Assembly (NCBI RefSeq): GCF_002878395.1 | Contig: NW_025859988.1 | Span: forward strand, 248,001 to 312,000 | Direction of reading: 5' to 3' | DNA from: Capsicum annuum | Lineage: Eukaryota > Streptophyta > Magnoliopsida > Solanales > Solanaceae | DNA length: 64,000 nucleotides | In this document: positions 11,380 through 22,310 of the stretch, piece by piece | How the letters are laid out: each line of letters opens with the position of its first letter | How positions within the stretch are numbered: position 1 is the first letter of the stretch | Notes under the pieces: generated by a model | The model's database searches: none | Told to the model about the DNA's origin: nothing | Seen by the model: the letters and a program-made list of their open reading frames with translations, nothing else | Position numbers and translations under genes: made by a program

Positions 11380-11681
11380 CTGACGGCAACTGTGATAAGT
11401 CGTCAGCCTTGTGATAGGCTATCAGCATTTGCGTCAGCCTTAACCAGGGGGTTGCAGTCTGAGAATCAGTTCTGATGATGTTGGTGATTTGGCATCAAAG
11501 TTGTGATAAGGCGTCAATAAGGGCATTATCCTTAAGCAAAGATTAACAAAAAGAGAAGACATCTGATGACGACAGTGAAACACAGTCAGATCTGTGATGC
11601 GGCATCAGTAACATCGTCAACTTTAGGCAGAACTTGAAGACAACTGGAGCTAATCTGACGCCATCCGTGATAAGGCGTCAG
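11380..11681 (+). promoter_or_regulatory. Array of CTGACGCC-N11-GGCGTCAG-like dyads
   Basis: The best unit is a perfect 8-base inverted repeat, CTGACGCC and GGCGTCAG, with an 11-base spacer at 11655-11681. Decayed units with the same 11-base spacer lie at 11380-11406, 11472-11498, 11563-11589 and 11594-11620. Centre distances are about 92, 91, 31 and 61 bases, close to multiples of 30.5. The core TGACG/CGTCA is the binding core known for plant TGA-type bZIP factors; binding here is inference. The array ends about 85 bases before the TATA box. Confidence 0.6.
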
Positions 11682-11766
11682 ACCCTTGACGTGGCATCAG
11701 CCAGGGCATCACTTAATCCAATAATTTTATTTATTTTATTATTATATTTCCATAATTAAGTTTAGG

Positions 11767-11775
11767 TATAAATAG
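11767..11775 (+). promoter_or_regulatory. TATA box of C 3' LTR
   Basis: TATAAATAG, identical to the box in the 5' LTR at 7428. Confidence 0.75.
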
Positions 11776-12094
11776 AAGTTTTGATGGTTTTATTCAACAT
11801 ATCTCTCAATCTTGTTTTTGGAACTGGGGTGAACGTACATTGCCTCATCTTTTTCATCAAGTATTTTTCCTGCTTTCCCTTCAACACTTATCAACTATTG
11901 TGGATTATTTTCTTGTGATTCAATTGAAGAAACCATTGTTGTTTTCATCCATTCGTAAGTTTATCCATACTATCATGAATTCAACTTTTTATTTCGTTCA
12001 TCGAATCATGAGTGACTAATTCCATTAGCCTGAGTTATGGGATCCATGGATTAGGGTTTGATATGCTGCTAGGTACTTAAAGGGTTCAAAGAGA

Positions 12095-12151
12095 AGTAGG
12101 ACGTCTTGAATTCTGTTGTTTTAGTAGGACGTCTTGAAATTCTGTTGTTTT
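12095..12151 (+). repeat. Tandem duplication of 28/29 bases in C 3' LTR
   Basis: A unit starting AGTAGGACGTCTTGAA and ending TGTTGTTTT occurs at 12095-12122 and again at 12123-12151. The 5' LTR has a single copy, so it arose after insertion. Confidence 0.85.
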
Positions 12152-12714
12152 AACTTAAAATCTATTGGTTGCAAACAATAGGTTATGCCTTAGGTTTATT
12201 TGCTTGAACAGAGAAATAGACTAGAGGATGTGAATTATGAACAGGGACTCGGAAGCTACCAACCTTCTGTTTAATGATTAATGCCGTAACGGGATTAATC
12301 TACCTTAGATAACATCCTATTGGAAATAAATAAGTTATCTAAGTTTGAGAGAATTAGATAATAAATTGTCTGGTGAGGTCGAGAGATAAGTCAGATAGTA
12401 TGGTCGTTAGGGATATTCTGTTGTTCCTACTTACTTCAAGAGTCTTTAGCAGTACCTAGTATCTGTCAATTCCTGAAACGCACAGTGAACATAACTCTGG
12501 GTTTCCATTTATATTGATTACAAACATTAATACTAAAACCCCATTTTATATTTTTGTATCATTTGTTTGAATTTAACTTGTAGCTATAATTTCAAACTAG
12601 TTTAATCGCCACTCACATTGTTCCCTGTGGAATTCGAACCCGACTCCAAAGTTGGATAATTATATTGACGACGACCACCTTGCACCAAATTGAAGTGTAA
12701 GTTGAGCGTTATCA

Positions 12715-12719
12715 TATGA
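12715..12719. repeat. Target-site duplication of C, right copy (TATGA)
   Basis: Partner of AATGA at 6854-6858, one mismatch. Confidence 0.7.
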
Positions 12720-13790
12720 CCTTTACCTCTTCCATAGACTGATAAACAAGATCTGGACCAAACATGTCTCCCTCACCAAGCTCAAACCATCTAATTTGAG
12801 ATTTACACCTTCTACATTACAATCCCTCAAAATGGGCCATACCAATATAAGAATGATAGTCATTGTTGTAAGAAAACTCTACCAAAGGTAGATGCTCAAC
12901 CCAATTGCATCCATAATCAATCACAAATACCCCAAACATATCTTCCAACGTCTGAATAATACTTACCACCTACCCATCCATCTGAGGATGAAAAGCAGTA
13001 CTCAGACTCACCTTAGTACCTAATCCTTTTTGTAAAGACCGCTAAAATGCGATGAAAACTGTGTGCCACAATGAATGATAATCAAAATAGGTACCCCACT
13101 CATCTTTACTATCTCTTGAAGATACAACTTTGCATAATCCTTTTCCAACAAAGTAGTCCTCTCTAGCAAGAAGTGAGCAGACTTTGCCATCCTATCCATA
13201 ATGACCCAAATCAAATCAAATTGGTTCCGCAATTAAGAAAGACCAGTAACAAAATCCATATTGATCACCTCCCATTTCCACTCGGGAAAATCAATTGCTA
13301 TATTCAACCCTCCAGGCCTCATGTGCTCAACTTTAACTTGTTAACACACCGTGCACTTGGCTACAAAATTAGCCATGTCCTTTTTCATACCATTCAACCA
13401 ATATATCACTTTGAGATCATGATACATCTTTAAGGAATCAGGATGAACAATATAACATGATTCATGCATCTCAGCCAAGATCCTTTGTCGCAACCCATCA
13501 TGTTAAGAACAACCAACCTCCCTTGGTACCATAAAGTACCATCACCACTAATCTCGAATATCATTACCTTATTCTCAGCTACATCACTCTTGATTTTTAT
13601 CAATAAAAGATCTAGCACTTGCTTTTCATTAATCTGTGCATTGAGAGATGATCTACCCGCTTCCTGTACCAACACATCTCCATCCTCAGAGTCTAAGAGA
13701 TGAACTATAAGATTAGCCAAGCGGTGAATATCCTTCACCAATTCCAGTTTCTCCTTATCCACATAACCTAATCTCCCCATGGATAACAAG
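12720..13790 (-). pseudogene. Element B integrase, N-terminal and core part, broken
   Basis: This is the DDE integrase that would insert the cDNA. The core appears in order on the minus strand: [13 protein letters not shown] keeps the first Asp; near 13070-13090 the usual SDRGTQF reads IHCGTQF, so the second Asp is His; near 12985 the DGQAERTIQ-type block reads DG, stop, VVSIIQ, so the catalytic Glu is Val. FGPDLVYQSMEEVKVI just before 12720 runs on into 6853. The zinc-binding N-terminal domain is only partly readable. C interrupts the gene. Dead as an enzyme. Confidence 0.82.
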
Positions 13791-14290
13791 CTAAGAGCAT
13801 CGGCAAAAACATTAGTCTTACCTGGATGATAGTGAAGACTTATATCATAGTCCTTGAGAAGCTCCAACTATTTCCTCCGCCAGATATTTAGCTCTTTCTG
13901 TGTGAATACATATTGTAGACTCTAATAATTAGAAAATATATTGACGTACACTCAATAAAAATAATGCTGCCATATTTTCAATGCAAAAACCACCACTAAG
14001 AGCTCCAAATCATGAGTAGGAGAGTTTCTCTTATGCACCTTCAACTGCCTCGAAGCATAAGCAATCACCTTCCTATGATGCATCAAAAAACAACCAAGTC
14101 CCACCCTAGATGCATCACAATAAACTACAAATCCCTCATTATCTTCAGGCAATGTCAAGATTGTAGCAGAAATTAGTTTATCCTTAAGATTCTCAAATCT
14201 CCCATCATACGCTTCTGACCAAGAAAATTTTACATTCTTCAGAGTTAACTTTGTCAAAGAAGCATCTATCAAAGAAAAGCCTTTCACAAA
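13791..14290 (-). pseudogene. Element B RNase H
   Basis: This domain would degrade the RNA of RNA-DNA hybrids. Its start shows [11 protein letters not shown] with the first catalytic Asp, then [23 protein letters not shown], and near 13800 the end block YHPGKTNVFADALS. A stop-rich gap near 13890-13950 breaks the middle block that should contain TDHKSLQY. Confidence 0.8.
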
Positions 14291-15055
14291 CCGACTATAA
14301 TACCCAGCCAAACCCAAGAAAATCTAAATGCTTGTTGGAGTCATGGGTCTACGACACCTTTTAACCACCACAACTTTTGAGGATCCACTATGATCCACTC
14401 ACTAGAAATAATATGACCCAATAAAGTTACATCATTCAACCAAAACTCTACTTGGAGAACTTGACATACAACCGTTGTTCCTTCAAGGTCTGCAACACCA
14501 CACGGAGGTGATTGGAATGTTCACCTCACTTTTAGAATACACCAAGATGTCATCAATGAACACAATGACAAAAAGATCCAAAAACTTCCTGCAAATACTA
14601 TTCATCAAATCCATAAATGCCATCGGGCATTATTCAAGCCAAATGTACAACCAAGAATTCAAAGTGCTTATACCGAGTATAAAAATCCATCTTAGGGACA
14701 TCCTCCTCCCTAATCTTAAGCTGATGATACCCAGACCAAAGATCTATCTTAAAAAAGTATTTGGTACCTTACAACTTATCAAACAAGCCATCTATTAGCA
14801 AAAGAGGATACTTGTTCTTAACCTCTACCTTATTCAGCTGCCTATAGTCAATACACATCCGAAGGGAACCCCTTATCTAGAAGATCCTTAAATTGCTCCT
14901 TGAATTCCCTCAACTTAGTCGGGGCCATTCTATAAGGAGGAATAGAGATTGTATGAGTGTCCAAAACCAAATAAATACCGAACTCAATTTCACTATCTGG
15001 AGGAACACCAGGAAGATCATCCAGAAAAACCTCAGGAAACTCATTTACCACTGAA
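14291..15055 (-). pseudogene. Element B reverse transcriptase, with a deletion in the fingers
   Basis: The N-terminal block ([20 protein letters not shown]) begins at 15030. After DLLDKG the sequence jumps to [14 protein letters not shown]. Compared with E and F, roughly 20-25 residues including the SPWGAPV block are missing. The catalytic motif FIDDIL is still legible near 14560, so the active-site aspartates remain, but many stops and frameshifts follow. [12 protein letters not shown] marks the thumb/connection near 14290. Confidence 0.8.
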
Positions 15056-15566
15056 ATTAAATGTAAAGAATGACCCTATGAGTTAGAATATTTAACTCGA
15101 ATCAAGTGATATATCCACCGTTTGGAGATTAGTCTCTGAGTTCTAAGTTAAGAAATAAACCTCACACTAGGGGCTAGGGAACCACCCTCCTACTTTATAA
15201 CTGGTTCTCCAAGGAACCTAAAAACAATCTTATGGGTCCGATGATATAAAGATACATAACAAGAGTGTAACCAATCCATCCCTAGAATAATGTCAAAATC
15301 CACCATAGCCAGCTCGAACACATCTATAAATATCTGGTTGCTACCAATAGATACATCACCTCCCTATAGACTCTTTCAGAAATAAGAAAGTCTCCTACCA
15401 GGGTAGAAATAGAAAAAGGATCTGAAACAACCCCAGGATCAAAACCAAAACACAACCATATATGGGGTCATATAGAAAAAAGTGGACCTCGAATCTAGCA
15501 GACAATACGTGGAATGAGAAAAGAGTGTAACGTAGCAGTAATGATATTAGGTGATGCCTTACATAC
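15056..15566 (-). pseudogene. Element B protease region
   Basis: The region lies between the zinc knuckle and reverse transcriptase, where chromovirus protease is expected. Recognisable remains are the FDIILGMDWL-like block near 15270-15300 and a YLWKEPV-type end near 15190-15240. The DSG-type active site is not legible. Several stops are present. Confidence 0.6.
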
Positions 15567-16800
15567 TTACAAAGATGCAAGAGCATAGAACCTATTTCGG
15601 CTAGTGTTGGTACAAGAAATAAAAGTAAACATAGAAGCAACACCCCGAGGTGCAGGAGCAGAAGATGAAAAAATCAGAGCCTTGATCGCTCCTGAAGCAC
15701 TGTTACCAACTGGATAATTTTTAAGCATATAGACTGGTTGGCTATATTTAAAACATCTCTCCCTCGCTTTATCACACAATCCCTAATAAAGAAGACCACA
15801 AAACTAGCAAAGAGGACACAAAAAAGATGACTATGCCACACTCAGCTGAGATTTGGCACCCTGTGTATAAAAAATATCACCACCTTTCTGACGCTTGTCA
15901 CTCGACTACTTTGGGTATGGAGCACTAGTAGTAGAGAATGAGCCAAAACTTCCCTACTTATTTTTCATCCATTTTCCACCAACCCAACCACCCTTCTTTT
16001 GAGCACTACCCTGCTTAGAGAACCTGCTCCTTTTACCTCTTCTTTCCCTAAAAACTACCTATTTTCTTTTTTCATCCTCCACCTGCTGTATATGGATAAT
16101 TAACCTTGAAATATCTATATCCTTAATCAGTAAAGTAGACTTTCTTTTCAGTATCAAATCTTGAGATAGTCCAAAAGTGAACTTTCTCATCCTCTCCCTC
16201 ATACTAGCCACCAAGTCAAGAGCATACCTTAAAATCTGATGAAATTTCAAGGCGTACTCCTTGATAGACATGTTTCTCTGCTTAAGATTCACAAACTCCT
16301 CTATCTTGGTTTCCTTCATCTCCTGAAGAATGAAGCAATCTAGAAAAGCACTAGAAAAGTCCTCCTATATGGACAACTCCTCAACATCACCTCTATCCCT
16401 ATCCCACTCTTTTTACCACTGGTACATAATATCCTCGAGCAGATAAGAGGCAGAATTCACCCCTTCCACGTTAGTGGCCAGCATTACCCTAAACATTTTG
16501 TCCAATTCATCCAATAAACTCTGAGTATCCCCCTCCACCTTTATACTAGTAAAAGTAGGAGGATTTATTATCATGGACTGGGAAACCCTTATGGCCTCAA
16601 TAGATAGAACACCAAATGCATCCTGCTTCACCTAAGCAACAATTAATTGAGCAATAGTATGAACTGACTAGTGAAATTTTGTATTAGTTACATTAACTTG
16701 AGGAGGACTAGTAGCAACTGGTGGAACTCCAAAAAAATTAGGGATAGAGTCCTGAGATCAAGAACAAACTATAGGTGTAAGGCATACTCTATCAACATCG
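15567..16800 (-). pseudogene. Element B gag, broken
   Basis: The capsid-like block LKQRNMSIKEYALKFHQILR lies near 16220-16300, after a stretch with LLDELDKMFRVM near 16500. The zinc knuckle at about 15712-15755 reads CFKYSQPVYMLKNYP: the pattern CX2CX4HX4C has lost three of four ligands, each now Tyr. The start is not certain because the N-terminus has stops. Confidence 0.8.
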
Positions 16801-17057
16801 TTTCCAGATGGGAAAAAAGAATTTCTTTATGATACAGATCGATGAGGCATAATATAAAAAGAGAATCAACAAGGATTAGAGAAAATTCTAGGATTTAGAC
16901 TCCAAGCTTGAGAATGAAATACCAAGAAAGTGAAATATTCCTAAATGTCCTGTAGCCTCTCTCTTATGAGTATGGAACACACCCCTAAAACAGACTCAAC
17001 TAGAAATGACTTTGTGGACTCCTAATTAACTATGAACCTAAAGCTTAGAGTCCAACT
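16801..17057 (-). other. Element B leader and primer-binding site
   Basis: This is a non-coding leader homologous to 4329-4604. Minus-strand 17055-17043 reads TTGGACTCTAAGC, a decayed initiator-Met primer site, 2 bases inside the LTR. Confidence 0.75.
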
Positions 17058-19524
17058 TGATATGACCCGACCTGGGGCCTTATAGTAATTGGCATCCCAT
17101 GTCTAACTGAGATCAAAGACCACCCTCATTACCAACCCAACCTTTAGCTGCCTGCCCTGAGTTGACTGAATTTTGAGCATATAACAAGATATCATAACTA
17201 TCTAATTTAAAAATTCTGGGATAGGTCGGTTACTGAGACTGACCCGATCAAGTCAAACTATTAGGACCCAACCAATAGCCAAACCAACCAAACCATAACC
17301 ATATGAGGTTCATAAAAATTATATATAATCCTAAAATAAAAAATGATGGAACAACCAAAAATATAGTCAACCAGTATCAGCCTTAATACTAAGGCTGACA
17401 CTCCTACCGATCCTGTCCATTTAAACCCATAGTCGTTCCACAAAAGCCTCTAACCAAAAGAATACCAAAATCTGATTAGGACATGCCTCTAACCATATCC
17501 AAAACCAAAATCCATAAATAAAACTAAGTATGAAATAACATTAATAAAATGAAGCCTTTCAAAAAGATAAAAGGTCACAACTTCAATCTAATAGCTAATC
17601 TCGAATGTCCGATAGGTAGAGAGGAGGAATATGATAGATATTCGTACATCACATGGGGATACAACCACCTAAAGATGGGTTAGCGGTTGAGCTTTAGGAT
17701 GAACTCAGGATAAGGATAAAATGATGCAAACCAGTAAAACAAATTAAACCAACCATATGCATAAAACCATATATATATATAACCATGCTAGGAAAGGGAA
17801 CAAGGATAATATGTGTTTAAAACTATTTACCTAAGTATGTGTAGTTCAACCATCCTTAACCACCCACAGGATTTATGGGTCTAGTGTAACCCCCAAAACT
17901 ATCCCCAATGCGTGTAACTACATGAACTAGAGATACAATTAGAGTAACAGATTTCTAAGTACCCTCACTCTCTATGATACATATGCACAATGTACTTAGA
18001 GGATTCCTGCATACCTCATAGTATCATAAAAGGGTTGCTATGACCTACCTCTTATGTTGGCAAATATGAGTTTCCAGTGTTAGTTCATTAAACTACCACC
18101 TTCACGATTATCTTTCACACCCTACCATCATTTCTCAATTAAAACCATTTTCAACCAACCAATACATTATTCTATTTACTATTTACCAAGGCTATGAGTA
18201 GTGGTATCATCATACCAACTATAACTTCCAAGTATTTTCCTTAGTCAAACCCTGTTAACTTAGAGGAGTCCCATGTACCTCATAAGTGTTCCATTATGTT
18301 TGCTTGGGGGATTCTATTATACCCCACAAGTGTCCTATTAACAAGTTTACATAGGGTATTTCATTTTACCCCACAAAGATGTTTATTAAAAAAGACCATT
18401 CCATTTAATCATTCCAAACCATTTAGGGTTCCATTACCAAGTTGAAACCATGCAATAGTCCCATTAAAATCCAACAATGTAGTGAAAACATTCCATAGGC
18501 ATTTTATTAAGCATATTGAGGGTATAGTATTTCCAAAACCCAAAACCAATTACCAAATAATCATTCCCTTATAACCAATTATCCAAAACCACCATTAAAG
18601 CATATAAAAGCATAATTAAAATATGGGAAAACCATAAACAAGGATTTATAACCAAATCCCCTAATTTATATTTGAAAATCCAAAACCATACAATAATAAA
18701 ACCTTGAAAACATTATATAAAACCATGCCTTTCGTTGGAACTAACAAGGAGGGAAGAGAGCATGCCTTAAAACAAGAATATGATAGAGAGAAATCACTAA
18801 CACAAGCCCCAAATTAATCCTTAAGATAAAACCCTAGCCTTCCTCTACCTAAAACCTATAAAGAGGATTTAAGAGTATTTTCTAAGTGTTTAAGAATAGA
18901 ATAGTTGGGAAAATAACTTACCAAGTGCAATATAAGTCATGGGTAATTATTAGGATAAGTGGGAAAATATCCAAATTGCCCTCACTTAAACTTCCAGAAA
19001 TCCTATTAGGTGGGTACGACTATTTGTATCAGTCGTACACTCCAATACAAGTGGCACCCATTACTCGTAACTAAGGCCATTTACCTTGGACCCAATACTT
19101 TCCAAGTTAAAACTCACCTCAAACCATGTCATATCCAAGTATACGACTAGTACCCATTATCCGTACCCCTAGCAGAATAGAATCCCAAGAGGATTGAACA
19201 CTGACCATAATATGATTCTATGGTACGACTCATACCCTAGCTTACGGCTCTTGGTGAGCTATTCATACTCAGATCCAACTTAAGTTACCATGCCTAAGAT
19301 TAAATAAAGTAACCGTACAACCTTTTACCCACCGATATGACTAATACTACCCAAGTCATACCAATTTTAGAAACCAAATCCAACCCACCAACTAATATCG
19401 GTCAGCATACAACTAACCCTTTCCACTCATATCCCAAGGCATGAGTCATTTCATCTAGTCGTATCCTATCTAAAGACCAGAAATCTAGGAAATTCTCTAA
19501 GGGATAGAAACCCAGGGTGTTTTA
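17058..19524 (-). repeat. Element B 5' LTR (family T2)
   Basis: About 2.47 kb. On the plus strand it runs from TGATATGACC to GGGTGTTTTA, with the last TTTCA decayed to TTTTA. It is homologous to 4605-6167, and more distantly to the F LTR, for example in the GTTGGCAAATATGAGTTTCCAG block near 18057. It has GTACGACT-type words at 19010-19450. Confidence 0.87.
19014..19038 (-). promoter_or_regulatory. GTACGACT-N9-AGTCGTAC dyad, B 5' LTR
   Basis: A perfect 8-base inverted repeat with a 9-base spacer. The spacer bases differ from those at 5666-5674, while both arms are identical in the two LTRs. A CTTTATAGG TATA-like site lies about 150 bases downstream on the minus strand, near 18865. Confidence 0.5.
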
Positions 19525-19621
19525 AGTACCACTTTTATGTTGTGTGTATGAGTTAGGGGGAGAGTCGTACCCTCCCATGATGATTTTTACAATTTAAGTT
19601 AGGGATATTCTTGGTATTTCC
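19525..19621 (+). repeat. LTR fragment related to T2, left piece
   Basis: Together with 22084-22310 this forms a plus-oriented piece of an LTR similar to the B LTR (reverse complement of 18730-19040): shared features are the GTAAGTCATGGG-type, ATATCC-CT-ACTTAAA and GGGTACGACT blocks. D inserted into it. Confidence 0.55.
19617..19621. repeat. Target-site duplication of D, left copy (TTTCC)
   Basis: TTTCC lies directly before TGTAGTGACC. An identical copy lies at 22084-22088. Confidence 0.92.
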
Positions 19622-22083
19622 TGTAGTGACCTAGGACTACCCACTAGTCGTCACACGGTGCTTACGACCTCGATAGACCATAAGCTAACCCATGAATGAT
19701 ATTTTTTGTGAGCACTGAATAATACTTTAATTAATGCAGAAAAATAGGCTGAAATGCCATAAGGTTCAAATCATTTGAAATACTAATAAAATATAACATT
19801 TGTAAAATTGAATACTATCTGAAAAACCTCTAACTAAATATGTTTGAAACCAGACTTGATGGGACAATCCCCCAACTAACTCCATCTACTAAACTACTAT
19901 ATCTACTTAAATAAGAAATAATAGAATATCCTCGAATGATGAGGACTCACTGCTACATCTACTGCTGCTGGCCAAATCTGAATGTACTATGCATGGTCGA
20001 GAACTCGAGCATCCGAACCTATGATATGAAAATTCATAGCACAGGAAAGTATGTGTCAGTACGTAGGAATGTAATGGTATACTAGATGAGGTAATCCTGA
20101 ATACAAGGGTTCATATACAAGAACAATAACTGACTAAATAATATAGAGTTACTAAACATGAGAGTACATGAATAACTGATACTACTGAAATCACTGAGTA
20201 CGCAATATTGTGGATATATATAGATATATACTATGTCTAATCTTTTTTTAAACTAAGTATTGAGTTCTGATAGCTCAGTAATTGATAATTAGAGATCTAT
20301 AGATAACTAAGTTACGAATACTGATTAACTATAGTTGATAGTCCTGATACTGTAGAACTGATCTGAGTTCTAAACTAAAGGCTAAAACTAAAACTGTTGA
20401 AGGTAATCATCTAACCAACATACCCAAAATAAGATAAGATAACTAAGTTGAGGTGTAATTTATAACCCCAATTGGAAGGGTATCAGTACCATGCCACAGG
20501 TAATGACAATTATTGTTAGTCAGTCCTAACTAATGGGTGACCCCTGAGATCAGTCCTAAACTAATGGGTGATCCCTGAGTCTGTCAGTCCTATCTAATGG
20601 GAGATATCTCATAACCTACACTAGCTACGTAGTTCTAGAACTTAGGGATTACTTCTAGGGACCTAGTCCTAGATAATACGTGAGACCCCATCCCTAGGCT
20701 TGCTCGGTGATAAATCCTACTTTAAAATAAAAGAGACTGATCTGATTATACTGACCTAGACTAGACTGATACAGAGTTTACTGAGTTTTCCTAAGTTCTA
20801 GAACTGACTGAGTTCTACTGAGTTCTAAAACTGACTGAGAGTACTACTGATCGTGACATGACTGATACTATTCTATCACTGATATTGGCTCTAGGTAAAT
20901 AGCTACATTATCAGGTATAAATACCCCCAGGACTTGATAGCATGAAAAGTAAAACAAAGCATCATCTTGAATAACATAACAATGTTTACTTAGTCATAAT
21001 TCATTCGTAGAGACATTTTATCAAACACTTGTAATGCATTAACTTTTACATAGATGGGGAATACATGTTAACATGCTATAATGGCATTATTTCATTCTTA
21101 CATACAATTTATCAAACAGATGAGAAGCATACTTGGTTCATTAACTCATAAACACTCAGAGTTAACATGGTTGTGACAATCAACTTGCAAATTAAAGGAT
21201 TTATCGTAAATATCATGTAATTCAACACATAGTAGATTCAACTCTTAGAACTTGTAATCTAAATCATGGATTAAAACTCAAACAACATCATGAACATGAA
21301 ATCAATCTAATTCAACCATGGAAATCATAAATCATAAATCTTGTATTTTAAAAAAGGATTCTTGGGCTCCATGGAAAGTAAGGATCCATGGATGAACATC
21401 TAAAATACCTTGGAAGATTCTTTCTTGAAGGTTATTAGAAGAAATCCTTAGACTTGTTATTGATTTATTGAACTAGGGTTTTTACCTATTTGAGAGAGAA
21501 TGCTTTTTATTTATGGATGAATTGAATAATTAGTAGCTAAGGACATTTTTAGGGATTAAATCCCGTATCTGGGCATAATAAAATCATGGTAAAGGACTAT
21601 TTTAACCCTGAGCAACCTTTTTATTTTTTGTTAAAATTTTTTGAACTAGGTACCTGGCATGATGCACCAAAATCACATCATGCAACATGAAAGTGGAAAA
21701 CTAGGAACTAGGATAATAGCGTGATGCGGTGCCTCACTGGTTGTGAATTTTCCCTTTGGCACGACGTGCCATGATCATGGAGTCACACTAGAAAGTGATA
21801 ATTGGGAAAAAAGCTAGTGGCGTAATGCGGTGGTATCATGTTATCTCATTGAAAAATGAAAAATACCATTTGGAGTGCCTCCACGATGTGCTAGAGTACC
21901 AGTTGGTACACTGTCTTACTAAAATAGTTTGAACTCTTCACCCGGGTGTCAGATTTGGGAAAATTTAGTGTCGATGGAAAGCTTATTCAATTTCCCACAT
22001 GTATAAAAGTCTATTCATCCTTAAATCAAGTCTTTGAAATATTTGGGACAAGTTTAATCTAGGTAAAAGTATAGGGTATTACA
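19622..22083 (-). repeat. Element D: solo LTR of family T1
   Basis: A single 2462-base LTR without internal region, bounded by TGTAGTGACC and GGGTATTACA, with a perfect 5-base TTTCC duplication on both sides. It is homologous to the A and E LTRs. The usual origin is recombination between the two LTRs of a full element, which removes the interior. It contains a perfect 8-base inverted repeat GCATGATG-N11-CATCATGC at 21657-21683 in the region equivalent to the CGCGA dyads of E. Confidence 0.93.
21640..21900 (-). promoter_or_regulatory. Decayed dyad cluster in solo LTR D
   Basis: GCATGATG-N11-CATCATGC (21657-21683), a GGCACGACGTGCC palindrome near 21758 and GTGATGCGG/GTAATGCGG words. Most CpG sites seen in A and E are TpG or CpA here. 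Confidence 0.4.
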
Positions 22084-22088
22084 TTTCC
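22084..22088. repeat. Target-site duplication of D, right copy (TTTCC)
   Basis: Identical to 19617-19621. Confidence 0.92.
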
Positions 22089-22310
22089 CCTCTAAACCTT
22101 CTTTGATCCCATGACTTACAAAACTTTTGGAAATTTATTTACCTTATTATTCTTAATCAAAAATAATTTAAACACTCTCAAATCTCTCTCAAGCTCTTGG
22201 GTTAAGAAAAGTCTAGGGTTTCCTTCAAGGTGGTCAATTAAGGATCTCAAGGGTTGTTTTTCTCCGTCTTCTTTGGTATCTAAGGCATGTTAATCCTCCC
22301 TCATTTTTAG
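22084..22310 (+). repeat. LTR fragment related to T2, right piece
   Basis: Continues 19525-19621 after removal of D. The GGCATGTTAATCCTCCCTC block matches the reverse complement of the GAGGGAAGAGAGCATGCC block near 18750. Element E starts at its end. No coding signal. Confidence 0.55.

Larger units (their letters stand above)
6859..12714 (+). mobile_element. Element C: non-autonomous Athila-related LTR element
   Basis: Two LTRs of about 1.5 kb (6859-8345 and 11199-12714) flank only 2.85 kb. The primer site matches plant tRNA-Asp, as in Athila-lineage element H, and the LTR ends share the TTCCCTATGG-type U5 block with H. There is no protease, reverse transcriptase or integrase core. It has one degenerate ORF of unknown function and a short pol-tail relic. 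Mobility must have relied on enzymes from another element. It inserted in the integrase of B, with a 4-of-5 target duplication. Confidence 0.87.
11199..12714 (+). repeat. Element C 3' LTR
   Basis: It starts TGTGCTAG and ends TTATCA. It keeps more CpG than the 5' copy. It includes the dyad array at 11380-11681, the TATA box at 11767-11775 and a 28/29-base tandem duplication at 12095-12151 that the 5' LTR lacks. Confidence 0.92.
4605..19524 (-). mobile_element. Element B: chromovirus-like Ty3/gypsy element (family T2), split by C
   Basis: LTRs at 4605-6167 and 17058-19524 flank gag, protease, reverse transcriptase, RNase H, integrase and a chromodomain-like tail, all on the minus strand. Element C (6859-12714) interrupts the integrase. 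Without C and one target copy, the integrase frame reads straight through (VKVI then LRYRLKAAQS). The 3' LTR is about 0.9 kb shorter than the 5' LTR. Every coding segment is degenerate. Confidence 0.88.

Noticed and set aside
22306..22310. Target-site duplication of E
   Set aside because: TTTAG precedes the 5' LTR, but the 3' LTR is truncated so no partner can exist. For A and F the partner copies lie outside the window.
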